A stretch of DNA of 60,000 bases, from NCBI RefSeq assembly GCF_964204645.1, contig NC_134032.1:12830275-12890274 (forward strand), read 5' to 3'. This DNA is from Tubulanus polymorphus (taxonomy: Eukaryota; Nemertea; Palaeonemertea; Tubulaniformes; Tubulanidae). Both the position numbers and the translations under genes were made by a program. The notes under the pieces are model-generated. The model worked only from the letters and a program-made list of their open reading frames with translations, was not told where the DNA came from and did no database searches. This document shows positions 34,251-48,942 of this stretch, one piece after another (position 1 is the stretch's first letter; each line of letters opens with the position of its first letter).

Positions 34251-37200
34251 AAGAGTCCAGCTAGAAATCAACGAGTCACCTAAAAACTACCAATGAGATC
34301 ATCCCAGAGAAGAGTCCAGCTAGAAATCAACGAGTCACCTAAAATCTACCAATGCGATCATCCCACAGAAGAGTCCAGCTAGAAATCAACGAGTGACCTA
34401 AAAACTACCAATGAGATCACCCCACAGAAAAGTCCAGCTAGAAATCAGCAAGTCATCTAAAATCTACCAATGATGTCATCCCACAGAAGAGTCCATCTAT
34501 AAATCAGCAAGTCATCTAAAATCTACCAATGATGTCATCCCACAGAAGATTCCATCTATAAATCAACGAGTCATCTAAAATCTACCAATGAGATCATCCC
34601 ACTGAAGAAATCAGCAAGTCACCTAAAATCTACCAATGAGGTCATCCCACAGAAGAGTCCAGCTAAAGAATCAACGAGTCATCTAATAACTACCAATGAG
34701 ATCATCCCACAGAAGAGTCCAGCTAAAAAATCAACGAGTCATCTAAAATCTACCAATGAGGTCATCCCACAGAAGAGTCCAGATTCTTTAGAATCAACGA
34801 GTCACATAAAAACTACCAATGACATAATCCCACAGAAGAGTCCAGCTAGAAATCAACGAGTCACCTAAAAACTACCAATGAGATCATTCCACAGAAGAGT
34901 CCAGCTAGAAATCAGCAAGTCACCTAAAATCTACCAATGAGATCATCCCACAGAAGAAATCAGCAAGTCACCTAAAATCTACCAATGAGGTCATCCCACA
35001 GAAGAATCCAGCTAAAGAATCAACGAGTCATCTAATAACTACCAATGAGATCATCCCACAGAAGAGTCCAGCTAAAAAATCGACGAGTCATCTAAAATCT
35101 ACCAATGAGGTCATCCCACAGAAGAGTCCAGCTAAAGAATCAACGAGTCACATAAAAACTACCAATGACATAATCCCACAGAAGAGTCAAGCTAGAAATC
35201 AACGAGTCACCTAAAAACTACCAATGAGATCATCCCACAGAAGAGTCCAGCTAAAAATTAACCAGTCATCTAAAAACTACCAATGAGATCATCCCACTTC
35301 CAATGAGATCATCCAACAGAAGTGTCCATCTAGAAATCAACGAGTCACCTAAAAACTATTAATGAGATCATCCCACAGAAAAGTCCAGCTAGAAATCAAC
35401 AAGTCACCTAAAAACTACCAATGAGATCATCCCACAGAAGAGTCCAGCTAGAAATCAACGAGTCACCTAAAAACTACCAATGAGATCATCCCGCAGAAGA
35501 GTCCAGCTAAAAATCAACCAGTCGTCTAAAAACTACCAATGAGATCATCCCACTTCCAATGAGATCATCCAACAGAAGAGTCCATTTAGAAATCAACGAG
35601 TCATCTTAAATCTACCAATGAGATCATCCCCCAAAAGAGTCCAGCTAGAAATCAACGAGTCACCTCAAATCTACCAATGAGATCATCCCACAGAAGAGTC
35701 CAGCTAGAAATCAACAAGTCGCCTAAAAACTACCAATGAGATCATCCTAGAGAAGAGTCCAGCTAACGAATTAACGGGTCATCTAAAATATACCGATGAG
35801 ATCATCCCACAGAAGAGTCCAGCTAGAAATCAACGAGTCACCTAAAAACTACCAATGAGATCATCCCAGAGAAGAGTCCAGCTAGAAATCAACGAGTCAC
35901 CTAAAATCTACCAATGCGATCATCCCACAGAAGAGTCCAGCTAGAAATCAACGAGTCACCTAAAAACTACCAATGAGATCATCCCAGAGAAGAGTCCAGC
36001 TAAAGAATTAACGGGTCATCTAAAATATACCGATGAGATCATCCCACAGAAGAGTCCAGCTAAAAAACTAACGAGTCATCTAAAATCTACCAATGAGATC
36101 ATCCCACAGAAGAGTCCAGCTAGAAATCAGCAAGTCACCTAAAATCTACCAATGAGGTCATCCCATAGAAGAGTCCAGCTAAAGAATCAACGAGTCATCT
36201 AAAAACTACCAATGAGATCATCCCACAGAAGAGTCCAGCTAAAAAATCAACGAGTCATCTAAAATCTACCAATGAGATCATCCCACAGAAGAGTCCAGCT
36301 AGAAATCAACGAGTCACCTAAAAACTACCAATGAGATCATCCCACAGAAAAGTCCAGCTAGAAATCAACGAGTCACCTAAAAACTACCAATGAGATCATC
36401 CCACAGAAGAGTCCAGCTAGAAATCAACGAGTCACCTAAAAACTATCAATGAGATCATCCCACAGAAGAGTCCAGCTAGAAATCAACGAGTCACCTAAAA
36501 ACTACCAATGAGATCATCCCGCAGAAGAGTCCAGCTAAAAATCAACCAGTCGTCTAAAAACTACCAATGAGATCATCCCACTTCCAATGAGATCATCCAA
36601 CAGAAGAGTCCATCTAGAAATCAACGAGTCATCTTAAATCTACCAATGAGATCATCCCCCAAAAGAGTCCAGCTAGAAATCAACGAGTCACCTAAAATCT
36701 ACCAATGAGATCATCCCACAGAAGAGTCCAGCTAGAAATCAACAAGTCGCCTAAAAACTACCAATGAGATCATCCTAGAGAAGAGTCCAGCTAACGAATT
36801 AACGGGTCATCTAAAATATACCGATGAGATCATCCCACAGAAGAGTCCAGCTAGAAATCAACGAGTCACCTAAAAACTACCAATGAGATCATCCCAGAGA
36901 AGAGTCCAGCTAGAAATCAACGAGTCACCTAAAATCTACCAATGCGATCATCCCACAGAAGAGTCCAGCTAGAAATCAACGAGTCACCTAAAAACTACCA
37001 ATGAGATCATCCCACAGAAGAGTCCAGCTAGAAATCAGCAAGTCACCTAAAATCTACCAATGAGGTCATCCCATAGAAGAGTCCAGCTAAAGAATCAACG
37101 AGTCATCTGAAAACTACCAATGACATAATCCCACAGAAGAGTCCAGCTAGAGATCAACGAGTCACCTAAAAACTACCAATGAGATCATCCCACAGAAGAG

Positions 37201-40200
37201 TCCAGCTAGAAATCAACGAGTCACCTAAAAACTACCAATGAGATCATCCCGCAGAATAGTCCTGCTAAAAATCAACCAGTCATCTAAAAACTACCAATGA
37301 GATCATCCCACTTCCAATGAGATCATCCAACAGAAGAGTCCATCTAGAAATCTACGAGTCACCTAAAAACTACCAATGAGATCATCCCACAGAAGAGTCC
37401 ATCTATAAATCAACGAGTCATCTAAAATCTACCAATGAGGTCATCCCACAGAAGAGTCCAGCTAAAAAATCAACGAGTCATCTAAAATCTACCAATGAGG
37501 TCATCCCACAGAAGAGTCCAGATTCTTTAGAATCAACGAGTCACATAAAAACTACCAATGACATAATCCCACAGAAGAGTCCAGCTAGAAATCAACGAGT
37601 CACCTAAAAACTACCAATGAGATCATTCCACAGAAGAGTCCAGCTAGAAATCAGCAAGTCACCTAAAATCTACCAATGAGATCATCCCACAGAAGAAATC
37701 AGCAAGTCACCTAAAATCTACCAATGAGGTCATCCCACAGAAGAATCCAGCTAAAGAATCAACGAGTCATCTAATAACTACCAATGAGATCATCCCACAG
37801 AAGAGTCCAGCTAAAAAATCGACGAGTCATCTAAAATCTACCAATGAGGTCATCCCACAGAAGAGTCCAGCTAAAGAATCAACGAGTCACATAAAAACTA
37901 CCAATGACATAATCCCACAGAAGAGTCAAGCTAGAAATCAACGAGTCACCTAAAAACTACCAATGAGATCATCCCACAGAAGAGTCCAGCTAAAAATTAA
38001 CCAGTCATCTAAAAACTACCAATGAGATCATCCCACTTCCAATGAGATCATCCAACAGAAGTGTCCATCTAGAAATCAACGAGTCACCTAAAAACTATTA
38101 ATGAGATCATCCCACAGAAAAGTCCAGCTAGAAATCAACAAGTCACCTAAAAACTACCAATGAGATCATCCCACAGAAGAGTCCAGCTAGAAATCAACGA
38201 GTCACCTAAAAACTACCAATGAGATCATCCCGCAGAAGAGTCCAGCTAAAAATCAACCAGTCGTCTAAAAACTACCAATGAGATCATCCCACTTCCAATG
38301 AGATCATCCAACAGAAGAGTCCATTTAGAAATCAACGAGTCATCTTAAATCTACCAATGAGATCATCCCCCAAAAGAGTCCAGCTAGAAATCAACGAGTC
38401 ACCTCAAATCTACCAATGAGATCATCCCACAGAAGAGTCCAGCTAGAAATCAACAAGTCGCCTAAAAACTACCAATGAGATCATCCTAGAGAAGAGTCCA
38501 GCTAACGAATTAACGGGTCATCTAAAATATACCGATGAGATCATCCCACAGAAGAGTCCAGCTAGAAATCAACGAGTCACCTAAAAACTACCAATGAGAT
38601 CATCCCAGAGAAGAGTCCAGCTAGAAATCAACGAGTCACCTAAAATCTACCAATGCGATCATCCCACAGAAGAGTCCAGCTAGAAATCAACGAGTCACCT
38701 AAAAACTACCAATGAGATCATCCCAGAGAAGAGTCCAGCTAAAGAATTAACGGGTCATCTAAAATATACCGATGAGATCATCCCACAGAAGAGTCCAGCT
38801 AAAAAACTAACGAGTCATCTAAAATCTACCAATGAGATCATCCCACAGAAGAGTCCAGCTAGAAATCAGCAAGTCACCTAAAATCTACCAATGAGGTCAT
38901 CCCATAGAAGAGTCCAGCTAAAGAATCAACGAGTCATCTAAAAACTACCAATGAGATCATCCCACAGAAGAGTCCAGCTAAAAAATCAACGAGTCATCTA
39001 AAATCTACCAATGAGATCATCCCACAGAAGAGTCCAGCTAGAAATCAACGAGTCACCTAAAAACTACCAATGAGATCATCCCACAGAAAAGTCCAGCTAG
39101 AAATCAACGAGTCACCTAAAAACTACCAATGAGATCATCCCACAGAAGAGTCCAGCTAGAAATCAACGAGTCACCTAAAAACTATCAATGAGATCATCCC
39201 ACAGAAGAGTCCAGCTAGAAATCAACGAGTCACCTAAAAACTACCAATGAGATCATCCCGCAGAAGAGTCCAGCTAAAAATCAACCAGTCGTCTAAAAAC
39301 TACCAATGAGATCATCCCACTTCCAATGAGATCATCCAACAGAAGAGTCCATCTAGAAATCAACGAGTCATCTTAAATCTACCAATGAGATCATCCCCCA
39401 AAAGAGTCCAGCTAGAAATCAACGAGTCACCTAAAATCTACCAATGAGATCATCCCACAGAAGAGTCCAGCTAGAAATCAACAAGTCGCCTAAAAACTAC
39501 CAATGAGATCATCCTAGAGAAGAGTCCAGCTAACGAATTAACGGGTCATCTAAAATATACCGATGAGATCATCCCACAGAAGAGTCCAGCTAGAAATCAA
39601 CGAGTCACCTAAAAACTACCAATGAGATCATCCCAGAGAAGAGTCCAGCTAGAAATCAACGAGTCACCTAAAATCTACCAATGCGATCATCCCACAGAAG
39701 AGTCCAGCTAGAAATCAACGAGTCACCTAAAAACTACCAATGAGATCATCCCACAGAAGAGTCCAGCTAGAAATCAGCAAGTCACCTAAAATCTACCAAT
39801 GAGGTCATCCCATAGAAGAGTCCAGCTAAAGAATCAACGAGTCATCTGAAAACTACCAATGACATAATCCCACAGAAGAGTCCAGCTAGAGATCAACGAG
39901 TCACCTAAAAACTACCAATGAGATCATCCCACAGAAGAGTCCAGCTAGAAATCAACGAGTCACCTAAAAACTACCAATGAGATCATCCCGCAGAATAGTC
40001 CTGCTAAAAATCAACCAGTCATCTAAAAACTACCAATGAGATCATCCCACTTCCAATGAGATCATCCAACAGAAGAGTCCATCTAGAAATCTACGAGTCA
40101 CCTAAAAACTACCAATGAGATCATCCCACAGAAGAGTCCATCTATAAATCAACGAGTCATCTAAAATCTACCAATGAGGTCATCCCACAGAAGAGTCCAG

Positions 40201-43200
40201 CTAAAGAATCAACGAGTCACCTAAAAACTACCAATGAGATCATCCCACTGAAGAAATCAGCAAGTCACCTAAAATCTACCAATGAGGTCATCCCACAGAA
40301 GAGTCCAGCTAAAGAATCAACGAGTCATCTAATAACTACCAATGAGATCATCCCACAGAAGAGTCCAGCTAAAAAATCAACGAGTCATCTAAAATCTACC
40401 AATGAGGTCATCCCACAGAAGAGTCCAGATTCTTTAGAATCAACGAGTCACATAAAAACTACCAATGACATAATCCCACAGAAGAGTCCAGCTAGAAATC
40501 AACGAGTCACCTAAAAACTACCAATGAGATCATTCCACAGAAGAGTCCAGCTAGAAATCAGCAAGTCACCTAAAATCTACCAATGAGATCATCCCACAGA
40601 AGAAATCAGCAAGTCACCTAAAATCTACCAATGAGGTCATCCCACAGAAGAGTCCAGCTAAAGAATCAACGAGTCATCTAATAACTACCAATGAGATCAT
40701 CCCACAGAAGAGTCCAGCTAAAAAATCGACGAGTCATCTAAAATCTACCAATGAGGTCATCCCACAGAAGAGTCCAGCTAAAGAATCAACGAGTCACATA
40801 AAAACTACCAATGACATAATCCCACAGAAGAGTCAAGCTAGAAATCAACGAGTCACCTAAAAACTACCAATGAGATCATCCCACAGAAGAGTCCAGCTAA
40901 AAATTAACCAGTCATCTAAAAACTACCAATGAGATCATCCCACTTCCAATGAGATCATCCAACAGAAGTGTCCATCTAGAAATCAACGAGTCACCTAAAA
41001 ACTATTAATGAGATCATCCCACAGAAAAGTCCAGCTAGAAATCAACAAGTCACCTAAAAACTACCAATGAGATCATCCCACAGAAGAGTCCAGCTAGAAA
41101 TCAACGAGTCACCTAAAAACTACCAATGAGATCATCCCGCAGAATAGTCCAGCTAAAAATCAACCAGTCGTCTAAAAACTACCAATGAGATCATCCCACT
41201 TCCAATGAGATCATCCAACAGAAGAGTCCATCTAGAAATCAACGAGTCATCTTAAATCTACCAATGAGATCATCCCCCAAAAGAGTCCAGCTAGAAATCA
41301 ACGAGTCACCTAAAATCTACCAATGAGATCATCCCACAGAAGAGTCCAGCTAGAAATCAACAAGTCGCCTAAAAACTACCAATGAGATCATCCTAGAGAA
41401 GAGTCCAGCTAACGAATTAACGGGTCATCTAAAATATACCGATGAGATCATCCCACAGAAGAGTCCAGCTAGAAATCAACGAGTCACCTAAAAACTACCA
41501 ATGAGATCATCCCAGAGAAGAGTCCAGCTAGAAATCAACGAGTCACCTAAAATCTACCAATGCGATCATCCCACAGAAGAGTCCAGCTAGAAATCAACGA
41601 GTCACCTAAAAACTACCAATGAGATCATCCCAGAGAAGAGTCCAGCTAAAGAATTAACGGGTCATCTAAAATATACCGATGAGATCATCCCACAGAAGAG
41701 TCCAGCTAAAAAACTAACGAGTCATCTAAAATCTACCAATGAGATCATCCCACAGAAGAGTCCAGCTAGAAATCAGCAAGTCACCTAAAATCTACCAATG
41801 AGGTCATCCCATAGAAGAGTCCAGCTAAAGAATCAACGAGTCATCTAAAAACTACCAATGAGATCATCCCACAGAAGAGTCCAGCTAAAAAATCAACGAG
41901 TCATCTAAAATCTACCAATGAGATCATCCCACAGAAGAATCCAGCTAGAAATCAACGAGTCATCTAAAATCTACCAATGAGATCATCCCACAGAAGAATC
42001 CAGCTAGAAATCAACGAGTCACCTAAAAACTACCAATGAGATCATCCCAGAGAAGAGTCCAGCTAGAAATCAACGAGTCACCTAAAATCTACCAATGCGA
42101 TCATCCCACAGAAGAGTCCAGCTAGAAATCAACGAGTCACCTAAAAACTACCAATGAGATCATCCCAGAGAAGAGTCCAGCTAAAGAATTAACGGGTCAT
42201 CTAAAATATACCGATGAGATCATCCCACAGAAGAGTCCAGCTAAAAAACTAACGAGTCATCTAAAATCTACCAATGAGATCATCCCACAGAAGAGTCCAG
42301 CTAGAAATCAGCAAGTCACCTAAAATCTACCAATGAGGTCATCCCATAGAAGAGTCCAGCTAAAGAATCAACGAGTCATCTAAAAACTACCAATGAGATC
42401 ATCCCACAGAAGAGTCCAGCTAAAAAATCAACGAGTCATCTAAAATCTACCAATGAGATCATCCCACAGAAGAATCCAGCTAGAAATCAATGAGTCATCT
42501 AAAATCTACCAATGAGATCGTCCCACAGAAGAGTCCAGCTAGAAGTCAACGAGTCATCTAAAGTCTTGCAATGAGATCATCCCCCAAAAGAGTCCAGCTA
42601 AAAATCAACGAGTCACCTAAAACCTACCAATGAGATCACCCAACAAAAAGGTCCAGCTAGAAATCAACGAGTCACCTAAAAACTACCGATGAGATCATCT
42701 CCCAAAAGAGTCCAGCTAGAAATCAACTAGTCACCTATAATCCACTGATGACATCATCCCCCAAAATCAACGAGTCACCTAAAAACTACCAATGAGATCA
42801 TCCCACAGAAGAGTGGTCCCACAGAAGAGTCCAGCTAGAAATCAGCAAGTCATCTAAAATCTACCAATGATGTCATCCCACAGAAGAGACCATCTATAAA
42901 TCAACGAGTCATCTAAAATCTACCAATGAGGTCATCCCACAGAAGAGTCCAGCTAAAGAATCAACGAGTCACCTAAAAACTACCAATGAGATCATCCCAC
43001 TGAAGAAATCAGCAAGTCACCTAAAATCTACCAATGAGGTCATCCCACAGAAGAGTCCAGCTAAAGAATCAACGAGTCATCTAATAACTACCAATGAGAT
43101 CATCCCACAGAAGAGTCCAGCTAAAAAATCAACGAGTCATCTAAAATCTACCAATGAGGTCATCCCACAGAAGAGTCCAGATTCTTTAGAATCAACGAGT

Positions 43201-45300
43201 CACATAAAAACTACCAATGACATAATCCCACAGAAGAGTCCAGCTAGAAATCAACGAGTCACCTAAAAACTACCAATGAGATCATTCCATAGAAGAGTCC
43301 AGCTAGAAATCAGCAAGTCACCTAAAATCTACCAATGAGATCATCCCACAGAAGAAATCAGCAAGTCACCTAAAATCTACCAATGAGGTCATCCCACAGA
43401 AGAGTCCAGCTAAAGAATCAACGAGTCATCTAATAACTACCAATGAGATCATCCCACAGAAGAGTCCAGCTAAAAAATCGATGAGTCATCTAAAATCTAC
43501 CAATGAGGTCATCCCACAGAAGAGTCCAGCTAAAGAATCAACGAGTCACATAAAAACTACCAATGACATAATCCCACAGAAGAGTCAAGCTAGAAATCAA
43601 CGAGTCACCTAAAAACTACCAATGAGATCATCCCACAGAAGAGTCCAGCTAAAAATTAACCAGTCATCTAAAAACTACCAATGAGATCATCCCACTTCCA
43701 ATGAGATCATCCCACAGAAGTGTCCATCTAGAAATCAACGAGTCGCCTAAAAACTATTAATGAGATCATCCCACAGAAAAGTCCAGCTAGAAATCAACGA
43801 GTCACCTAAAAACTACCAATGAGATCATCCCACAGAAGAGTCCAGCTAGAAATCAACGAGTCACCTAAAAACTACCAATGAGATCATCCCGCAGAAGAGT
43901 CCAGCTAAAAATCAACCAGTCGTCTAAAAACTACCAATGAGATCATCCCACTTCCAATGAGATCATCCAACAGAAGAGTCCATCTAGAAATCAACGAGTC
44001 ATCTTAAATCTACCAATGAGATCATCCCCCAAAAGAGTCCAGCTAGAAATCAATGAGTCACCTAAAATCTACCAATGAGATCATCCCACAGAAGAGTCCA
44101 GCTAGAAATCAACAAGTCGCCTAAAAACTACCAATGAGATCATCCTAGAGAAGAGTCCAGCTAACGAATTAACGGGTCATCTAAAATATACCGATGAGAT
44201 CATCCCACAGAAGAGTCCAGCTAGAAATCAACGAGTCACCTAAAAACTACCAATGAGATCATCCCAGAGAAGAGTCCAGCTAGAAATCAACGAGTCACCT
44301 AAAATCTACCAATGCGATCATCCCATAGAAGAGTCCAGCTAGAAATCAACGAGTCACCTAAAAACTACCAATGAGATCATCCCAGAGAAGAGTCCAGCTA
44401 AAGAATTAACGGGTCATCTAAAATATACCGATGAGATCATCCCACAGAAGAGTCCAGCTAAAAAACTAACGAGTCATCTAAAATCTACCAATGAGATCAT
44501 CCCACAGAAGAGTCCAGCTAGAAATCAGCAAGTCACCTAAAATCTACCAATGAGGTCATCCCATAGAAGAGTCCAGCTAAAGAATCAACGAGTCATCTAA
44601 AAACTACCAATGAGATCATCCCACAGAAGAGTCCAGCTAAAAAATCAACGAGTCATCTAAAATCTACCAATGAGATCATCCCACAGAAGAATCCAGCTAG
44701 AAATCAACGAGTCATCTAAAATCTACCAATGAGATCATCCCACAGAAGAATCCAGCTAGAAATCAACGAGTCACCTAAAAACTACCAATGAGATCATCCC
44801 AGAGAAGAGTCCAGCTAGAAATCAACGAGTCACCTAAAAACTACCAATGAGATCATCCCAGAGAAGAGTCCAGCTAAAGAATTAACGGGTCATCTAAAAT
44901 ATACCGATGAGATCATCCCACAGAAGAGTCCAGCTAAAAAACTAACGAGTCATCTAAAATCTACCAATGAGATCATCCCACAGAAGAGTCCAGCTAGAAA
45001 TCAGCAAGTCACCTAAAATCTACCAATGAGGTCATCCCATAGAAGAGTCCAGCTAAAGAATCAACGAGTCATCTAAAAACTACCAATGAGATCATCCCAC
45101 AGAAGAGTCCAGCTAAAAAATCAACGAGTCATCTAAAATCTACCAATGAGATCATCCCACAGAAGAATCCAGCTAGAAATCAACGAGTCATCTAAAATCT
45201 ACCAATGAGATCGTCCCACAGAAGAGTCCAGCTAGAAGTCAACGAGTCACCTAAAACCTACCAATGAGATCACCCAACAAAAGAGTCCAGCTAGAAATCA
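33950..45300 (+). repeat. ~2.74-2.91 kb higher-order repeat, four copies
   Basis: A unique marker, CAGATTCTTTAGAATC, lies at about 34781, 37520, 40427 and 43179, giving spacings of 2,739, 2,907 and 2,752 bp. A second marker, CTAACGAATTAACGGGTC, recurs at about 35765, 38504, 41411 and 44163 with the same spacings, plus a sub-period of 1,028 bp (35765 to 36793, 38504 to 39532). No intron occurs in this part. The copies differ by a few units gained or lost. Confidence 0.85.
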
Positions 45301-45597
45301 ACGAGTCACCTAAAAACTACCGATGAGATCATCTCCCAAAAGAGTCCAGCTAGAAATCAACTAGTCACCTATAATCCACTGATGACATCATCCCCCAAAA
45401 TCAACGAGTCACCTAAAAACTACCAATGAGATCATCCCACAGAAGAGTCGTCCCACAGAAGAGTCCAGCTAGAAATCAACGAGTCATCTAAAATCTACCA
45501 ATGAGATCATCCAGCAAGAGTCCAGCTAGAAATCAGCGAGTCATCTAAAAACAACTAAGAAGATTCCGGCAGATATTTAACCCAGCAATCTCGAAAG

Positions 45598-46943
45598 GTA
45601 AGTTGATATACATTGAAATCATTGTGATTAATGCTTTATGAAATATTCTGTGACTACGATATCTTCTTTTACCCTTCTCAGCTAATGTCATCTATAACGC
45701 AAGAGCCCAGCTAAGAATCAACAAGTCACCTAAAAACTACCGATGAGATCATCCCACAAAAGAGTCCAGCTAGAAATCAACGAGTCACCTAAAAACTACC
45801 GATGAGATCATCCCCCAAAAGAGTCCAGCTAAAAATGAACGAGTCATCTAAAATCTACCAATGAGATCATCCCACAGAAGAGTCCAGCTACAAATCAACG
45901 AGTCATCTAAAAACTACCGATGAGATCATCCCACAGAAGAGTCCAGCTAGAAATCAACATAGTCATCTAATGACAACTAAGAAGATTCCAACAGATATTG
46001 AACCCAGCAATCTCGAAAGGTAAGTTGATTTACATTGACATCATTATGATTAATGCTTTATGAAATATTCTGTGACTACGAAATCTTCTTCTACCCTTCT
46101 CAGCTAAATGTCATCTATAACGGAAGAGTCCAGCTAGAAATCAACGAGTCACCTAAAAACTACCCATGAGATCATCCTCCAAAAGAGTCCAGCTAGAAAT
46201 CAACGAGTCATCTAAAACAACTAAGAAGATTCCAGCAGATATTGACCCAGAAATCTTGAAAGGTAAGTTGATATACATTGAAATCATTGTGATTAATGCT
46301 TTACGAAATATTCTGTGACTACGATATCTTCTTTTACTTTCCTCAGTTAATATCATCTATAATGCAAGAGCCCAGCTAAGAATCAACAAGTCACCTAAAA
46401 ACTACCCATGAAAAGAGTCCAGCTACAAATCAACGAGTCATCTAAAAACTACCGATGAGATCATCCCACAGAAGAGTCCAGCTACAAATCAACATAGTTA
46501 TCTAATGACAACTAAGAAGATTCCAGCAGATATTGACCCAGAAATCTCGAAAGGTAAGTTGATATACATCGAAATCATAATGATTAATGCTTTATGAAAT
46601 ATTCTGTGATTACGATATCATCTATTACCCATCTCAGCTAAATGTCATCTATAACGCAGGAGCCCAGCTAGAAATCAATGAGAGCCGCCTAAAATCTACC
46701 GATGAGATTAGCCCACAGAAGAGTCCAGCTAGAAATCAACGAGTCATCTAAGATCTACCAATGAGATCATCCAGCAAAAGAGTCCAGCTAGAAATCAACA
46801 AGTCATCTAAAAACAACTAAGAAGATTCCAGCAGATATTGAACCCAGCAATCTCGAAAGGTAAGTTGATATACATTGAAATCATTGTGATTAATGCTTTA
46901 CGAAATATTCTGTGACTACGATATCTTCTTTTAACCATCTCAG
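45598..46943 (+). other. intron cluster, higher-order copy 1 (five introns)
   Basis: Introns are 45598-45681, 46020-46103, 46263-46346, 46554-46637 and 46860-46943, each exactly 84 nt. They separate exon-like pieces of 338, 159, 207 and 222 nt. The second has GATTTAC near its 5' end and GAAATC near its branch-like block. The third ends TTTCCTCAG before TTAATATC. The fourth has ATCATAATGATTAATG and GATATCATCTATT. Confidence 0.7.
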
Positions 46944-48942
46944 CTAAATGTCATCTATAACGCAAGAGCCCAGCTAGAAATCAAAGAGTCACCTAAAAAC
47001 TACCGATGAGATCTTCCCCCAAGAAGTCCAGCTAGAAATCAACGTGTCATCAAAAATCTACCAATGAGATCATCCCATAGAAGAGTCCAGCTAGAAATCA
47101 ACGAGTCACCTAAAATCTACCAAGGAGATCATCCCCCAAAAGAGTCCATCTAGAAATCAACGAGTCATCTTAAATCTACCAATGAGATCATCCCCCAAAA
47201 GAGTCCAGCTAGAAATCAACGAGTCACCTAAAAACTACCAATGAGATCATCCTAGAGAAGAGTCCAGCTAACGAATTAACGGGTCATCTAAAATATACCG
47301 ATGAGATCATCCCACAGAAGAGTCCAGCTAGAAATCAACGAGTCACCTAAAATCTACCAATGAGATCATACCACAGAAGAGTCCGGCTAGAAATCAAAGA
47401 ATCACCTAAAAACTACCAATGAGATCATCCCAGAGAAGAGCCCAGCTAAAGAATTAACGGGTCATCTAAAATATACCGATGAGATCATCCCACAGAAGAG
47501 TCCAGCTAAAAAACAAACGAGTCATCTAAAATCTACCAATGAGATCATCCCACAGAAGAGTCCAGCTAGAAATCAGCAAGTCACCTAAAATCTACCAATG
47601 CGATCATCCCACAGAAGAGTCCAGCTAGAAATCAACGAGTCATCTAAAAACTACCAATGAGATCATCCCAGAGAAGAGTCCAGCTAAAGAATTAACGGGT
47701 CATCTAAAATATACCGATGAGATCATCCCACAGAAGAGTCCAGCTAAAAAACTAACGAGTCATCTAAAATCTACCAATGAGATCATCCCACAGAAGAGTC
47801 CAGCTAGAAATCAGCAAGTCACCTAAAATCTACCAATGAGGTCATCCCATAGAAGGGTCCAGCTAAAGAATCAACGAGTCATCTAAAAACTACCAATGAG
47901 ATCATCCCACAGAAGAGTCCAGCTAAAAAATCAACGAGTCATCTAAAATCTACCAATGAGATCATCCCACAGAAGAATCCAGCTAGAAATCAACGAGTCA
48001 TCTAAAATCTACCAATGAGATCATCCCACAGAAGAATCCAGCTAGAAATCAACGAGTCACCTAAAAACTACCAATGAGATCATCCCAGAGAAGAGTCCAG
48101 CTAGAAATCAACGAGTCACCTAAAAACTACCAATGAGATCATCCCAGAGAAGAGTCCAGCTAAAGAATTAACGGGTCATCTAAAATATACCGATGAGATC
48201 ATCCCACAGAAGAGTCCAGCTAAAAAACTAACGAGTCATCTAAAATCTACCAATGAGATCATCCCACAGAAGAGTCCAGCTAGAAATCAGCAAGTCACCT
48301 AAAATCTACCAATGAGGTCATCCCATAGAAGAGTCCAGCTAAAGAATCAACGAGTCATCTAAAAACTACCAATGAGATCATCCCACAGAAGAGTCCAGCT
48401 AAAAAATCAACGAGTCATCTAAAATCTACCAATGAGATCATCCCACAGAAGAATCCAGCTAGAAATCAACGAGTCATCTAAAATCTACCAATGAGATCGT
48501 CCCACAGAAGAGTCCAGCTAGAAGTCAACGAGTCATCTAAAGTCTTGCAATGAGATCATCCCCCAAAAGAGTCCAGCTAAAAATCAACGAGTCACCTAAA
48601 ACCTACCAATGAGATCACCCAACAAAAGAGTCCAGCTAGAAATCAACGAGTCACCTAAAAACTACCGATGAGATCATCTCCCAAAAGAGTCCAGCTAGAA
48701 ATCAACTAGTCACCTATAATCCACTGATGACATCATCCCCCAAAATCAACGAGTCACCTAAAAACTACCAATGAGATCATCCCACAGAAGAGTCGTCCCA
48801 CAGAAGAGTCCAGCTAGAAATCAACGAGTCATCTAAAATCTACCAATGAGATCATCCAGCAAGAGTCCAGCTAGAAATCAGCGAGTCATCTAAAAACAAC
48901 TAAGAAGATTCCGGCAGATATTTAACCCAGCAATCTCGAAAG

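Noticed and set aside
45682-46859. Protein-coding frame formed after splicing the short exons
   Set aside because: Joining CTCGAAAG to CTAAATGTC gives TAA in one frame, CTATAA in a second, and TGA at CGATGA or CAATGA soon after in the third; every exon checked adds more stops.
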